Source: Desulfurellaceae bacterium (GTDB taxonomy: Bacteria > Campylobacterota_A > Desulfurellia > JAGGSF01). From it: 13,815 bases of DNA. Within the stretch, counting starts at the first letter, position 1, and each line of letters starts with the position of its first letter. Shown piece by piece: positions 1-7,162 of this stretch. The position numbers and the translations under genes were made by a program. A model generated the notes under the pieces. The model saw only the letters and a program-made list of their open reading frames with translations, had not been told where the DNA came from and did no database searches. The DNA lies in assembly GCA_023128455.1 (NCBI GenBank), contig JAGMDW010000088.1, forward strand, positions 1 to 13,815. Direction: 5' to 3'.

Positions 1-114
1 TGAATCTATTTTTTCTTCTGAAATATCACATCCTTTCAAGAAAGATCGGAATTCCCAATTCTCATCTTCTTTTTCTTTTGATAAATTCCTAATTTTATTT
101 AGATCAGTTTCCAT
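1..114 (-). CDS. N-terminal fragment of a protein, possibly YkgJ-family cysteine-cluster protein
   Basis: This is the first 38 codons of a gene that runs off the left edge. It starts at an ATG (114-112) with an AGGA-type ribosome site about ten bases upstream on the minus strand. The frame is open to the edge. The visible residues are hydrophilic and charged and include the stretch NWEFRSFLKGCD. As I recall the family, YkgJ proteins often carry such a stretch just before their Cys-rich metal-binding motif, but the cysteine cluster itself would lie outside the window. The YkgJ call is therefore an inference from a short N-terminus. It lies 102 bases downstream of the DUF1667 gene on the same strand, so it may be the last gene of that run or have its own promoter. 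Confidence 0.5.
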   Translation of the reverse strand, partial: METDLNKIRNLSKEKEDENWEFRSFLKGCDISEEKIDS

Positions 115-181
115 AGCGATTATTTCCTATATTATTGATTGCCTAACTCATTCATATTCAAATATGGTTCACATACACTTG

Positions 182-210
182 ATATTATCATAACCCTCAA
201 AATTTGTAAA
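182..210 (-). promoter_or_regulatory. Possible promoter for the left-edge gene
   Basis: On the minus strand, a TTTACA box (210-205) is followed after 17 bases by TAATAT (187-182); a GATAAT hexamer at 15-base spacing overlaps it. It sits just beyond the end of the DUF1667 gene and would give a leader of about 60 bases ahead of the left-edge gene. That leader contains the small palindrome CATATTCAAATATG at 153-166, which could be an operator. This rests on box similarity only; AT-rich gaps produce such matches by chance. Confidence 0.25.
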
Positions 211-216
211 TAATGC

Positions 217-591
217 TTATTTGGATTTGTCCTTTTCTATATTTCTTGTTGCTGCAATATCTACATTCAGGTTCAAAACATTTTTGATAATAATATCCCC
301 CAATTTTATCGGTGCTTTCAGTTGAATTTTTTTAATTTTATTCATTACATCAAAGATTTTATCCTTTGGTATGGCGCTACTTGTCTTTACAGAAACTGTT
401 TCATATCTTTTGCCACCTCGAACGGGAATGGAACTGGAAATACAGCGAGTGGGGTTTTCTATCTCGTCCTTTGCATATTTAACGCCTCTTTCACAGAGGC
501 TTCCTTCAACCGAAACCACCTTACCTTCTTGTATTTCAACCTCTAATTCGCATCCTATGGGACATAAAGTGCAGACAATCTTCTTTTTCAT
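217..591 (-). CDS. DUF1667 family protein (Cys-motif partner of GlpA-type dehydrogenase)
   Basis: This is a small 124-aa protein with four cysteines near the N-terminus (C7, C10, C14, C33) in the order CTLCPIGC...LCERG. The spacing resembles the Fe-S motif at the N-terminus of molybdopterin oxidoreductases. DUF1667 proteins are typically encoded next to a GlpA-like dehydrogenase and an NAD(P)/FAD oxidoreductase, as in Thermotoga and many Firmicutes, and this arrangement is reproduced here. Its ATG overlaps the stop of the upstream oxidoreductase by 4 bases, so translation is probably coupled. The likely role is an Fe-S or structural subunit of the same complex. No membrane segment or signal peptide is visible. 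The family assignment is firm; the biochemical role is inferred. Confidence 0.85.
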   Translation of the reverse strand: MKKKIVCTLCPIGCELEVEIQEGKVVSVEGSLCERGVKYAKDEIENPTRCISSSIPVRGGKRYETVSVKTSSAIPKDKIFDVMNKIKKIQLKAPIKLGDIIIKNVLNLNVDIAATRNIEKDKSK

Positions 592-1826
592 TCTATTTCC
601 AAATAGATATCGGACTTAACCTCTCTTTCTAATTTAATCTGAATCAACTCCGAAGGGAGTAATCTAATGAATTTCTTTTTTACTAATATATTATTTTCTC
701 TGTCCTTGACAATTAAAACAACATTTTTGGCAGGTTTTTTGATGCGAAATGAGACAATAATCGCTTCTTTGTTTTCTACGATATAATTTGGCGATGCATA
801 TTTGATTTTCTCACAAAAATTTATTTTATATCTATTATATCTTTTTTGTTTGGATTTTATATATCTCGCTGCAAAGTATCCTGCTCTTTTTGCTTCTAAA
901 CTGGCATAATCTGCGAGGTCGTGAATTTGCAAAACATTTCCACAGGAAAAAATTCCTTCTATATTTGTTTGCAATTCAGAATCTACAACTGCACCCCCTG
1001 TAAAATCGGTTATCTTTACCCCTGCTTTCTTAGAAAGCTCATTTTCGGGGATTAAGCCTACAGATAAAAGTAATGTATCGCATTTCACAAATCTTTCCGA
1101 ATGTGTTATGGGTTTTAGGTCTTTATCCACTTTTCCTATGTTGACACCTTCAATTCTTCCTTTGCCAAAAATCTCTGTAACGGTGGAAGACAGAAACAGA
1201 GGAATACTATAATCATTTAGACATTGTTGTATGTTTCTTTCCAACCCAGCAGTGTAGGACATAATTTCATAAACTCCTGCGATATTCATTCCCTCCAGGG
1301 TTAATCTTCTTGCCATTATCAATCCTATATCTCCAGAGCCTAAAATCAGTATATTCTTCCCTATTTTAATATTTTGCAAATTTACCAGGTTTTGTGCTGT
1401 TCCGGCGGTATAAATACCAGAGGGTCTTGTTCCGGGGATCTGAATGTTAAACCTTGTTCTTTCCCTACAACCCATCGCCAGAATAACTGCTTTTGCCTTG
1501 ATCAATTTATGTCCTGTTCTGTGAATGAATTCTAATTCTTTAGATTTTGTCAAATTTATTACCATTGCATCCGTTAAATAGGAAATATTTAAGGTTTTTA
1601 ATTCATCTATTTGTTTTTGTGCATATTCTGGACCGGTTAAGTTTTCTTTAAACAGGTGCAATCCAAATCCATCATGAATGCATTGATTTAGTATTCCACC
1701 TAAACAAAGTTCTCTTTCTAACAATAAAATATCATCTATTCCATTCTTTTTCGCAGAGATAGCGGTAGAAAGTCCTGCCGGTCCTCCCCCGATTACAACT
1801 AAATCTACAAATCTGTCGTATTTCAC
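588..1826 (-). CDS. NAD(P)/FAD-dependent oxidoreductase, partner of GlpA-like dehydrogenase
   Basis: This 412-aa pyridine-nucleotide-disulfide-type flavoprotein has an N-terminal FAD-binding motif GGGPAG at residues 13-18 and a second, NAD(P)-binding Rossmann motif GSGDIG at 163-168. A C-terminal FAD motif ends with IFSCGNVLQIHDLAD near residues 292-306. Cysteines C41 and C49 lie in the ELCLGGILNQC region and C120 in AMGCRER, but there is no CxxxxC redox pair of the thioredoxin-reductase kind. The start overlaps the GlpA-like stop by 4 bases, and the end overlaps the DUF1667 start by 4. The context suggests it passes electrons between the GlpA-type subunit and NAD(P), or forms a three-subunit complex with it. 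Similar paralogues occur in hydrogen-cyanide-synthase and opine-oxidase type complexes, so the substrate is uncertain. Confidence 0.85.
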   Translation of the reverse strand: MKYDRFVDLVVIGGGPAGLSTAISAKKNGIDDILLLERELCLGGILNQCIHDGFGLHLFKENLTGPEYAQKQIDELKTLNISYLTDAMVINLTKSKELEFIHRTGHKLIKAKAVILAMGCRERTRFNIQIPGTRPSGIYTAGTAQNLVNLQNIKIGKNILILGSGDIGLIMARRLTLEGMNIAGVYEIMSYTAGLERNIQQCLNDYSIPLFLSSTVTEIFGKGRIEGVNIGKVDKDLKPITHSERFVKCDTLLLSVGLIPENELSKKAGVKITDFTGGAVVDSELQTNIEGIFSCGNVLQIHDLADYASLEAKRAGYFAARYIKSKQKRYNRYKINFCEKIKYASPNYIVENKEAIIVSFRIKKPAKNVVLIVKDRENNILVKKKFIRLLPSELIQIKLEREVKSDIYLEIE

Positions 1827-3280
1827 TCTTTTATCTTCCCAAAAAAGAGGTTTGAATTATTTTCATTTTTTAAGATATCTTTTTCTTTGATTCCGTATTC
1901 TTTTCTTAAAATTTTGATTGTTCTCGGCGTGCAAAATCCACCCTGGCACCTGCCCATTCCTGCTCTGCATCTCCTCTTGATTCCATCTAATGTTTTTACT
2001 CCCAATGGATTGTTGATTGCATTTAAGAGCTCACCTTTAGTAATGGTCTCACATCTGCAAATGATTTCGCCAAAATCGGGATTCTTTTTTATCAACTCTT
2101 TTTTTTCTTCAACGGACAAAGATTGAAAATCAGGCTTTTTAGGATCGTAGGCATCAAATTGTTCATTTTTATTTAAATTTTCTTTATTTCCAATTATATT
2201 CAACACTAAGTTTGCAATGGCAGGAGCGGCGGCTAATCCTGGCGATTCAATACCAATTATATTTATGAGTTTTGGGACAGTTTTACTTTCTTCTATTACA
2301 AAATCTCTAAAATCCTTTTTTGTTTTGGCATAAATTAGCTTTGGTCTTATGCCAGAATAGGTGCGAATAATGGGAAGTCTTTTCAATTCAGGAACCATTT
2401 TAAAGGCATCTTCTTTCATTTCATTTAAAAATTGTTTGGTGTTTTCCAATCCATAGTTATTTATAAATTCAGCAGAAGGTCCAATGAGAATATTGCCATC
2501 GGTGGTAGGAGTAATATGAACGCCTAAGCTGGCGCCATCTTTTGGTGGAATAGGGTAAATCATCCTATTTATGATCTTCTCATTATCTTTGTCTGTAACT
2601 AAATATTCTCCTCTACAGGGAAAAATTTTGTGATTCTTATCACCGGCAAGGCATGATATCTTGTCCGAATACAAACCTGCCGCATTGATGAGCCATTTCG
2701 AATGGAAGGTGTCTTTTTTGGTCTGAACAAAAAATTCCTTATCTTTCCATATCTTTATTACTTCATGATTTAAGAAAAAGTCTACGCCGTTTTTGAGAGC
2801 ATTTTCCACCAAGGCGATGGTGAATAGATAAGGAGAGATTATTGCAGTTTCCTTTGAGAATAAGGCATATTTAGCTTTAACCTTTGGCTCAATATGTGAA
2901 ATTTGTTTTTCTGTGATAATTTCCAATCCAATGCATCCATTCTTATCGCCGGCTTCTTTTAACCTTTTTAATTCTGTTAAACCATATTTATCATTGGATA
3001 TTACCAGCTTACCAATCTTTTTATAGGGAAAGTTGAGCTCAGCTGCAAGTTTTGGAATTGCAAAAAATCCTTCAACATTTGTTCGGGCTTTTAAAGTTCC
3101 ATAAGGCACATAAAATCCTGCATGAACAACACCGCTATTGCCTTTACTGATGCCTTCCGAAACATCTGTGTTTTTTTCTAAGACTGCAACATTTAACTTA
3201 TATTTAGATAATTCTCGCCCGCAGGCACAACCGACGACGCCAGCTCCGATGATTATTACATCATAAGGGTTTTTACACAC
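1823..3280 (-). CDS. GlpA-type FAD-dependent dehydrogenase with C-terminal BFD-like [2Fe-2S] domain
   Basis: This is a 485-aa DAO-superfamily flavoprotein. The N-terminal FAD motif GAGVVG is at residues 12-17, followed by the SEGISKGNSGVVHAGFY region typical of glycerol-3-phosphate and L-2-hydroxyglutarate dehydrogenases. The C-terminal BFD-like domain carries C408 and C410 (CRC), then C445 and C450 in RAGMGRCQGGFC, the expected four ligands of a [2Fe-2S] cluster; C438 is an extra cysteine. This two-domain layout matches anaerobic GlpA and the Thermotoga-type homologue found next to a DUF1667 gene. The likely reaction is oxidation of sn-glycerol 3-phosphate, but no glycerol kinase or transporter is in view, so another 2-hydroxyacid remains possible. 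It starts with GTG, has no clear SD, and sits 41 bases after the Nudix gene. Confidence 0.85.
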   Translation of the reverse strand: MCKNPYDVIIIGAGVVGCACGRELSKYKLNVAVLEKNTDVSEGISKGNSGVVHAGFYVPYGTLKARTNVEGFFAIPKLAAELNFPYKKIGKLVISNDKYGLTELKRLKEAGDKNGCIGLEIITEKQISHIEPKVKAKYALFSKETAIISPYLFTIALVENALKNGVDFFLNHEVIKIWKDKEFFVQTKKDTFHSKWLINAAGLYSDKISCLAGDKNHKIFPCRGEYLVTDKDNEKIINRMIYPIPPKDGASLGVHITPTTDGNILIGPSAEFINNYGLENTKQFLNEMKEDAFKMVPELKRLPIIRTYSGIRPKLIYAKTKKDFRDFVIEESKTVPKLINIIGIESPGLAAAPAIANLVLNIIGNKENLNKNEQFDAYDPKKPDFQSLSVEEKKELIKKNPDFGEIICRCETITKGELLNAINNPLGVKTLDGIKRRCRAGMGRCQGGFCTPRTIKILRKEYGIKEKDILKNENNSNLFFGKIKE

Positions 3281-3321
3281 AACGCTATTGTATATTTGCC
3301 AGTTTTTTAAATCAAGTTGAG

Positions 3322-3876
3322 TTAAATCAGCTTTTTTCTTTCTAAGACCCAGAGTATACCTAAGACCCTGATGTCCAATTCTGTATCCTGGGGAAGATTC
3401 AATAAGAAATCATCTATCTTTTCAGTTGGGATTTTCAAAACTTCGATATTCTCCATATCTTCTTTCCTCTTTTTTCCTACAAATTCTGCAACTGGTGCAA
3501 AAAAATAAGTGGCTTTAGTGAAGGTTAGAGCTGGGCACAATGGCACAGAGATAATGGGAATGAGTTTTTCTGCCCTGTAGCCTGTTTCCTCTAAGAGTTC
3601 TCTTTTAGCAGTTTCTTCCTCAGTTTCACCTTCCTTATCAGTTAAACCAGCAGGAAATTGGATAATAGAAGATTCCAGAGAAGCTCTCCAATTTTTTTCC
3701 AATATTATCTCTCTTTTTTTTGTTAAAGCGGCAATTACTACTGCGCCGCTTCCATATATATTCTTTCTTTCTATTGTTTCCCAAATATGTTTTTTCCCTT
3801 TATCTGTTTTAAAACATTTGTTTATTACCCTTAAATACTTTCCTTCATATACTATCTTTTTCTCTATGATTTCCAT
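3322..3876 (-). CDS. Nudix hydrolase, ADP-ribose pyrophosphatase-like
   Basis: This 184-aa protein has a Nudix box centred on KRELLEETGY, preceded by PAGLTDKEGE. The REUxEExGU core is intact, including both catalytic glutamates. The G-to-E spacing before it is six residues instead of the canonical five, which is a one-residue insertion in the loop. The N-terminal part (KKIVYEGKYLRVI...WETIERKN) is the strand arrangement seen in ADP-ribose pyrophosphatases of the NUDT5/NudF group. Expected chemistry is Mg-dependent hydrolysis of ADP-ribose or another nucleoside diphosphate derivative. The ATG has an AAAGGAG ribosome site about eleven bases upstream and overlaps the upstream 108-aa gene by 32 bases. 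The exact substrate cannot be read from sequence. Confidence 0.85.
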   Translation of the reverse strand: MEIIEKKIVYEGKYLRVINKCFKTDKGKKHIWETIERKNIYGSGAVVIAALTKKREIILEKNWRASLESSIIQFPAGLTDKEGETEEETAKRELLEETGYRAEKLIPIISVPLCPALTFTKATYFFAPVAEFVGKKRKEDMENIEVLKIPTEKIDDFLLNLPQDTELDIRVLGILWVLERKKLI

Positions 3877-4171
3877 TTTTTATCAACTCCTTTTTATTTG
3901 TTGTTATAGAGCGATATAAGGGTAACTGTCCATTCTTTTCTCTATAATAATTAACACCTTTCAGGAAATATTCAGCAGGGCTTGAAGGTTTCCTTTTTTC
4001 AGTAGCTTTGATTATCTTCTCCAAATCACCGAGTTTATGAGGTGGATTGATAACCTTTTTGAGTATCTTTTTGGGCATACCCCATTCAATCAAGCTTTCT
4101 CGAACTCGTTTTCTCCTTGTATTATAGGTTTCCTTTCGCATATTATATATTTTAGCACATATGGAAAACAT
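3845..4171 (-). CDS. Unrecognised 108-aa basic protein upstream of the Nudix gene
   Basis: I do not recognise this protein. It is rich in Lys and Arg (RRKRVRESL near residues 19-27, KKILKKV near 34-40) and has a Ser-Pro-Ala-Glu-Tyr-Phe motif near the middle. There is no membrane segment, signal peptide or cysteine pair. The basic charge could mean nucleic-acid binding, but that is speculation. Its 3' end overlaps the Nudix start by 32 bases, which argues for one transcript. Two starts are possible, ATG at 4171 and ATG at 4141. Neither has a visible SD, and the shorter one drops ten residues. It is the first gene of the minus-strand run and faces mqnD. Confidence 0.55.
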   Translation of the reverse strand: MFSICAKIYNMRKETYNTRRKRVRESLIEWGMPKKILKKVINPPHKLGDLEKIIKATEKRKPSSPAEYFLKGVNYYREKNGQLPLYRSITTNKKELIKNGNHREKDSI

Positions 4172-4190
4172 CTGTAAAATATGTTATAAA
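4162..4190 (+). promoter_or_regulatory. Probable promoter of mqnD
   Basis: A TGGAAA box (4162-4167; four of six consensus bases) is followed after 17 bases by TATAAA (4185-4190; five of six). The predicted start is near 4197, giving a short leader with the strong ribosome site GGGAGG at 4212-4217 ahead of the ATG at 4223. The element overlaps the 5' end of the divergent 108-aa gene, so the two transcription units may interfere. Assigned from box match and spacing only. Confidence 0.45.
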
Positions 4191-4222
4191 TTTCATCTAA
4201 AAAGAGAATAGGGAGGAATTTC

Positions 4223-5032
4223 ATGCTTATTTCTATTGGACACAGTCCTGATGCAGACGATGCATTTATGTTCTATGCTCTAAGCCAGCGTAAAATAAAG
4301 GTAGATTTTGCATATACAGAGATATTAGATGATATTCAAACTTTGAATGAAATGGCGTTGAGAAGAGTTTTGGATGTATCTGCTATTTCTTTAGCGGTTT
4401 ATCCATTGATAAACAAGGATTATGTTATTATGCGTTCGGGAGCAAGTATGGGTATGGGATATGGCCCTATTATAGTGGCAAAGAAAAATAATTTTAAAAT
4501 GAGGACTATTGCTATTCCCGGAAAATTTACCTCTGCCTTTCTTGCCTTACGCATGTTTTTAGACAAAGATGTAAGTTTTGTCTTCTGCCCGTTTGATAAG
4601 ATTATGGGAAAGGTTCTATCGGACGAGGTAGATGCGGGCTTGATTATACATGAAGGGCAGATTACATATAAGGAGTTGGGTCTGAATAAGTTTGTCGATT
4701 TAGGCGAATGGTGGTATGACAAATACGGGTTACCCTTGCCATTGGGCGTAAATGTAATGAGAAAAATGGATAGAAAGATAATGAGTGAAATTTCACACGC
4801 TATGAGAAGTAGTTTGGATTATGCATTTGGACATAAAAAAGAAGCTTTGAAATATGCCATGAAGTTTTCACCTGGTTTGGAGGAAGATAAGGTGGAAAAA
4901 TTTGTGGATATGTATGTAAATGATCTTACGATAGATTTGGGCACAACCGGGCATAAAGCATGCCAGTTTTTCCTGGATGAGGCATATAGAAACGACTTTA
5001 TAGATAGAAGTATATCTATAGAAACCGTTTAA
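4223..5032 (+). CDS. mqnD: 1,4-dihydroxy-6-naphthoate synthase (MqnD, futalosine menaquinone pathway)
   Basis: This 269-aa protein has the periplasmic-binding-protein fold shared by MqnA and MqnD. It opens with IGHSPDADDAFMFYAL, typical of one MqnD subgroup. GLIIHEGQITY at residues 139-149 holds H143, matching the histidine (about position 145) proposed as the base in Thermus MqnD. SGASMGMGYGP at 72-82 is a ligand-loop segment. MqnD converts cyclic dehypoxanthine futalosine into 1,4-dihydroxy-6-naphthoate, the step after MqnC, whose gene lies immediately downstream on the opposite strand. MqnA, a relative, is the main alternative, but the GLIIHEGQ motif and the position beside mqnC and mqnE favour MqnD. 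The ribosome site GGGAGG precedes the ATG. The stop overlaps the mqnC stop by 4 bases. Confidence 0.87.
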   Translation: MLISIGHSPDADDAFMFYALSQRKIKVDFAYTEILDDIQTLNEMALRRVLDVSAISLAVYPLINKDYVIMRSGASMGMGYGPIIVAKKNNFKMRTIAIPGKFTSAFLALRMFLDKDVSFVFCPFDKIMGKVLSDEVDAGLIIHEGQITYKELGLNKFVDLGEWWYDKYGLPLPLGVNVMRKMDRKIMSEISHAMRSSLDYAFGHKKEALKYAMKFSPGLEEDKVEKFVDMYVNDLTIDLGTTGHKACQFFLDEAYRNDFIDRSISIETV

Positions 5033-6093
5033 AGAGAGCGAATAATTTTATAATCTGTAGTTCTTAGTGTAGGTTTAAATCCTGCATCTTTTATAATATG
5101 AGCTACCTGTTCTGTGGTGGCATGATCGCTGAATCCTGCTGCCTTCATCACATTTTCTTCCAACAGCATACTGCCAAAATCATCTGCTCCGAAAAATAAT
5201 GCCGTTTGTCTTACATCATTTCCTTGAGATGCAGAAGCCTGAATGTGAGAAAAATTATCCAGATAGATACGGGAAAAGGAAAGAATTCTTAAGTATTCAC
5301 AGGCTGTAGCGGGGTGTTTAACTTCTTTAGATAAAGGGGTTGGACCCAACTTGAAATCCCACATGATGAATGCGGTAAAACCATCTGTTTCATCCTGCAA
5401 TTTTCTCAAACCATCCATATGTTCTATTATATCTTCTTCTTTTTCTATATGCCCGAACATCATAGTAGCCGTCGTTTTAAATCCTAAAAGATGTGCTTGT
5501 CTTGATATTCCCAACCATCTATCTGCGGAAATTTTATGTGGACTGATGGTTTTTCTCACTCTTTCCGAAAGTATCTCTGCCCCACCACCTGGTATTGTAC
5601 TAAGACCTCTTTTCTCTAAGTCTATCAGCACCTTTTCAATGGATTTACCGCTTTTTCTGCTCATTAGATCAATTTCTGGCGGTGAGAAGGCGTGAATATG
5701 GATATCTGGTATAGAGACCAGTGTTTCTATTAAATCCAGATAGTAGGAATAAGGAAGACTTTCGTTTAATCCTCCTTGTAATAAGACAGTGTTTACTCCA
5801 TTTTGCCTTGCTTCCATAACCTTTTTCTTCAACTCGTCAACGGACAATGTATATCCGTCTCTCTCGTTTTTAAAGAATGCACAGAATGAGCATTTTGAGT
5901 GACAGATATTGGTATAGTTCAGGTTTGTATCCATAATAAAGGTGACAATACAAGGATCGTTTTTTTTCATTCTTATATTGTGAGCCAGTTCTCCCATTAC
6001 CAGCAGATCCCCATTTTTTAGCAAAAATATTCCTTCTTCCTTATTTATTCTTTCACCTTTTTCTATCTTTCTGTAGGTGTTATCTATATTCAT
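5029..6093 (-). CDS. mqnC: Cyclic dehypoxanthine futalosine synthase (MqnC, radical SAM)
   Basis: MqnC is a radical SAM enzyme that cyclises dehypoxanthine futalosine. The NYTNICHSKCSFCAFF segment holds the CxxxCxxC 4Fe-4S motif (C64, C68, C71 from the start chosen here). It is followed by LLQGGLN, IPGGGAEILSERVR and TTATMMFGHIE, all typical of the MqnC/MqnE family. HAFSPPEI rather than KAFTAVEI separates MqnC from MqnE. I chose the ATG at 6093 because an AAGAGGG ribosome site lies about twelve bases upstream and the product then begins with the usual family N-terminus. The frame is open further, to a TTG at 6123, with another ATG at 6105. It overlaps the mqnE 3' end by 14 bases and is the last gene of the minus-strand run. 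Confidence 0.93.
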   Translation of the reverse strand: MNIDNTYRKIEKGERINKEEGIFLLKNGDLLVMGELAHNIRMKKNDPCIVTFIMDTNLNYTNICHSKCSFCAFFKNERDGYTLSVDELKKKVMEARQNGVNTVLLQGGLNESLPYSYYLDLIETLVSIPDIHIHAFSPPEIDLMSRKSGKSIEKVLIDLEKRGLSTIPGGGAEILSERVRKTISPHKISADRWLGISRQAHLLGFKTTATMMFGHIEKEEDIIEHMDGLRKLQDETDGFTAFIMWDFKLGPTPLSKEVKHPATACEYLRILSFSRIYLDNFSHIQASASQGNDVRQTALFFGADDFGSMLLEENVMKAAGFSDHATTEQVAHIIKDAGFKPTLRTTDYKIIRSL

Positions 6094-7162
6094 TGTAAAG
6101 GGCATCCCTCTTAACGGGGACAAAATCTGATTTTTTAATGAGATTTCTTATGGTATCTTCCTCCAATCCCCAGGGGGATGTTGCGCCGGCAGCGTGGGTT
6201 ATTCTTTCCTTGTGAATTGTGCCATCCATATCATCCGCGCCAAAATTTAGAGCAATCTGGGAAACTTGAGGAGAAAGCATTATCCAGTAAGCTTTAATGT
6301 GTGGAAAATTGTTTAGTATTATTCGCGATAGGGCAATGATTTTTAATTCTCTCAATGCGGTTGCCTTTTTTATCTTACCTTCGAATATTGTGTTCCAGGG
6401 ATGGAAAGGTAGAGGGATAAAACACAGAAAACTGCCTGTTTCAGCCTGTAAATCCCTCAATTTAAACAGATGTTCAACGATTTCCTGTTCTGTTTCTATA
6501 TGACCAAACAACATAGTGGCATTGGTGGTGATATTCATCCCATGCGCAATTCTATGTATTTCTAACCACTGTTTGTATCCAATCTTATTGGGAAAGAGTA
6601 TCTTTTTTACCCTTTCTGAAAAGATCTCCGCACCCCCTCCGGGCATACTATCCAATCCTGCAGCTTTTAAGTCTTTCAGGACCTGTTCAAATGTCATATT
6701 ATAGAGATTTGCAAAGTGGGCGATCTCCACCGCCGTAAAAGCCTTTATTTGAACATAAGAGAATTTTTTTTTAATATTTTCAAGCATACTTGTATAATAG
6801 GAAAAGGGTAGATTGGGATGCAGTCCTCCTACAATATGCACCTCCTTTAAGTTTTTTCCTGCTGAAGCAATATCTTCAAGGATTTCTTCTATGCGCAGTA
6901 CATAACTGCCTTCATCCCCTGCATTTTTGCTGTATGCACAGAACCTACACCGAGATATACATATATTGGTGTAGTTTATATGCTTGTTGATCACATAATA
7001 TACCTTTTTCTGAGACTTTTTAAGTTTTATAAACCTTGCCAAAAATGCTATCTCTAAGGGAAAAGGTGAATGTAAAATGTGTAATGCTTCTTGTTTGTTG
7101 ATATTTTCATTATTTTTTATCTTCTCGAAGATGCGGAGAAGTTTTCTGTCCTGAAACTGCAA
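6080..7162 (-). CDS. mqnE: Aminofutalosine synthase (MqnE, radical SAM)
   Basis: This 360-aa radical SAM enzyme adds the adenosyl radical to 3-[(1-carboxyvinyl)oxy]benzoate to make aminofutalosine, the early step of the pathway completed by MqnC and MqnD. NYTNICISRCRFCAYSKN holds C68, C72 and C75 of the CxxxCxxC cluster motif. EVHIVGGLHP, IKAFTAVEI, MPGGGAEIF, TTNATMLFGHIE and the FIPLPFHPWNT segment are MqnE signatures. The start is a TTG that directly abuts the lysS stop (TAG then TTG), with an AAAGGA ribosome site inside the lysS end. MqnE and MqnC are related along their whole length, so the pair probably arose by an old duplication. Confidence 0.94.
   Translation of the reverse strand: MQFQDRKLLRIFEKIKNNENINKQEALHILHSPFPLEIAFLARFIKLKKSQKKVYYVINKHINYTNICISRCRFCAYSKNAGDEGSYVLRIEEILEDIASAGKNLKEVHIVGGLHPNLPFSYYTSMLENIKKKFSYVQIKAFTAVEIAHFANLYNMTFEQVLKDLKAAGLDSMPGGGAEIFSERVKKILFPNKIGYKQWLEIHRIAHGMNITTNATMLFGHIETEQEIVEHLFKLRDLQAETGSFLCFIPLPFHPWNTIFEGKIKKATALRELKIIALSRIILNNFPHIKAYWIMLSPQVSQIALNFGADDMDGTIHKERITHAAGATSPWGLEEDTIRNLIKKSDFVPVKRDALYNEYR

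Noticed and set aside
4157..4184. ACATAT...ATATGT inverted repeat in the mqnD upstream region
   Set aside because: Only six bases per arm with a 16-base AT-rich spacer; expected by chance and overlapping the promoter-like boxes.
4420..4722. 100-codon open frame on the minus strand within mqnD
   Set aside because: It is a shadow of mqnD, with no ribosome site or recognisable protein features.
6094..6123. Longer mqnC start at TTG 6123 or ATG 6105
   Set aside because: The TTG lacks a ribosome site, and the ATG at 6105 directly abuts the GAGGG that would serve the ATG at 6093. The extra residues are not typical of MqnC.
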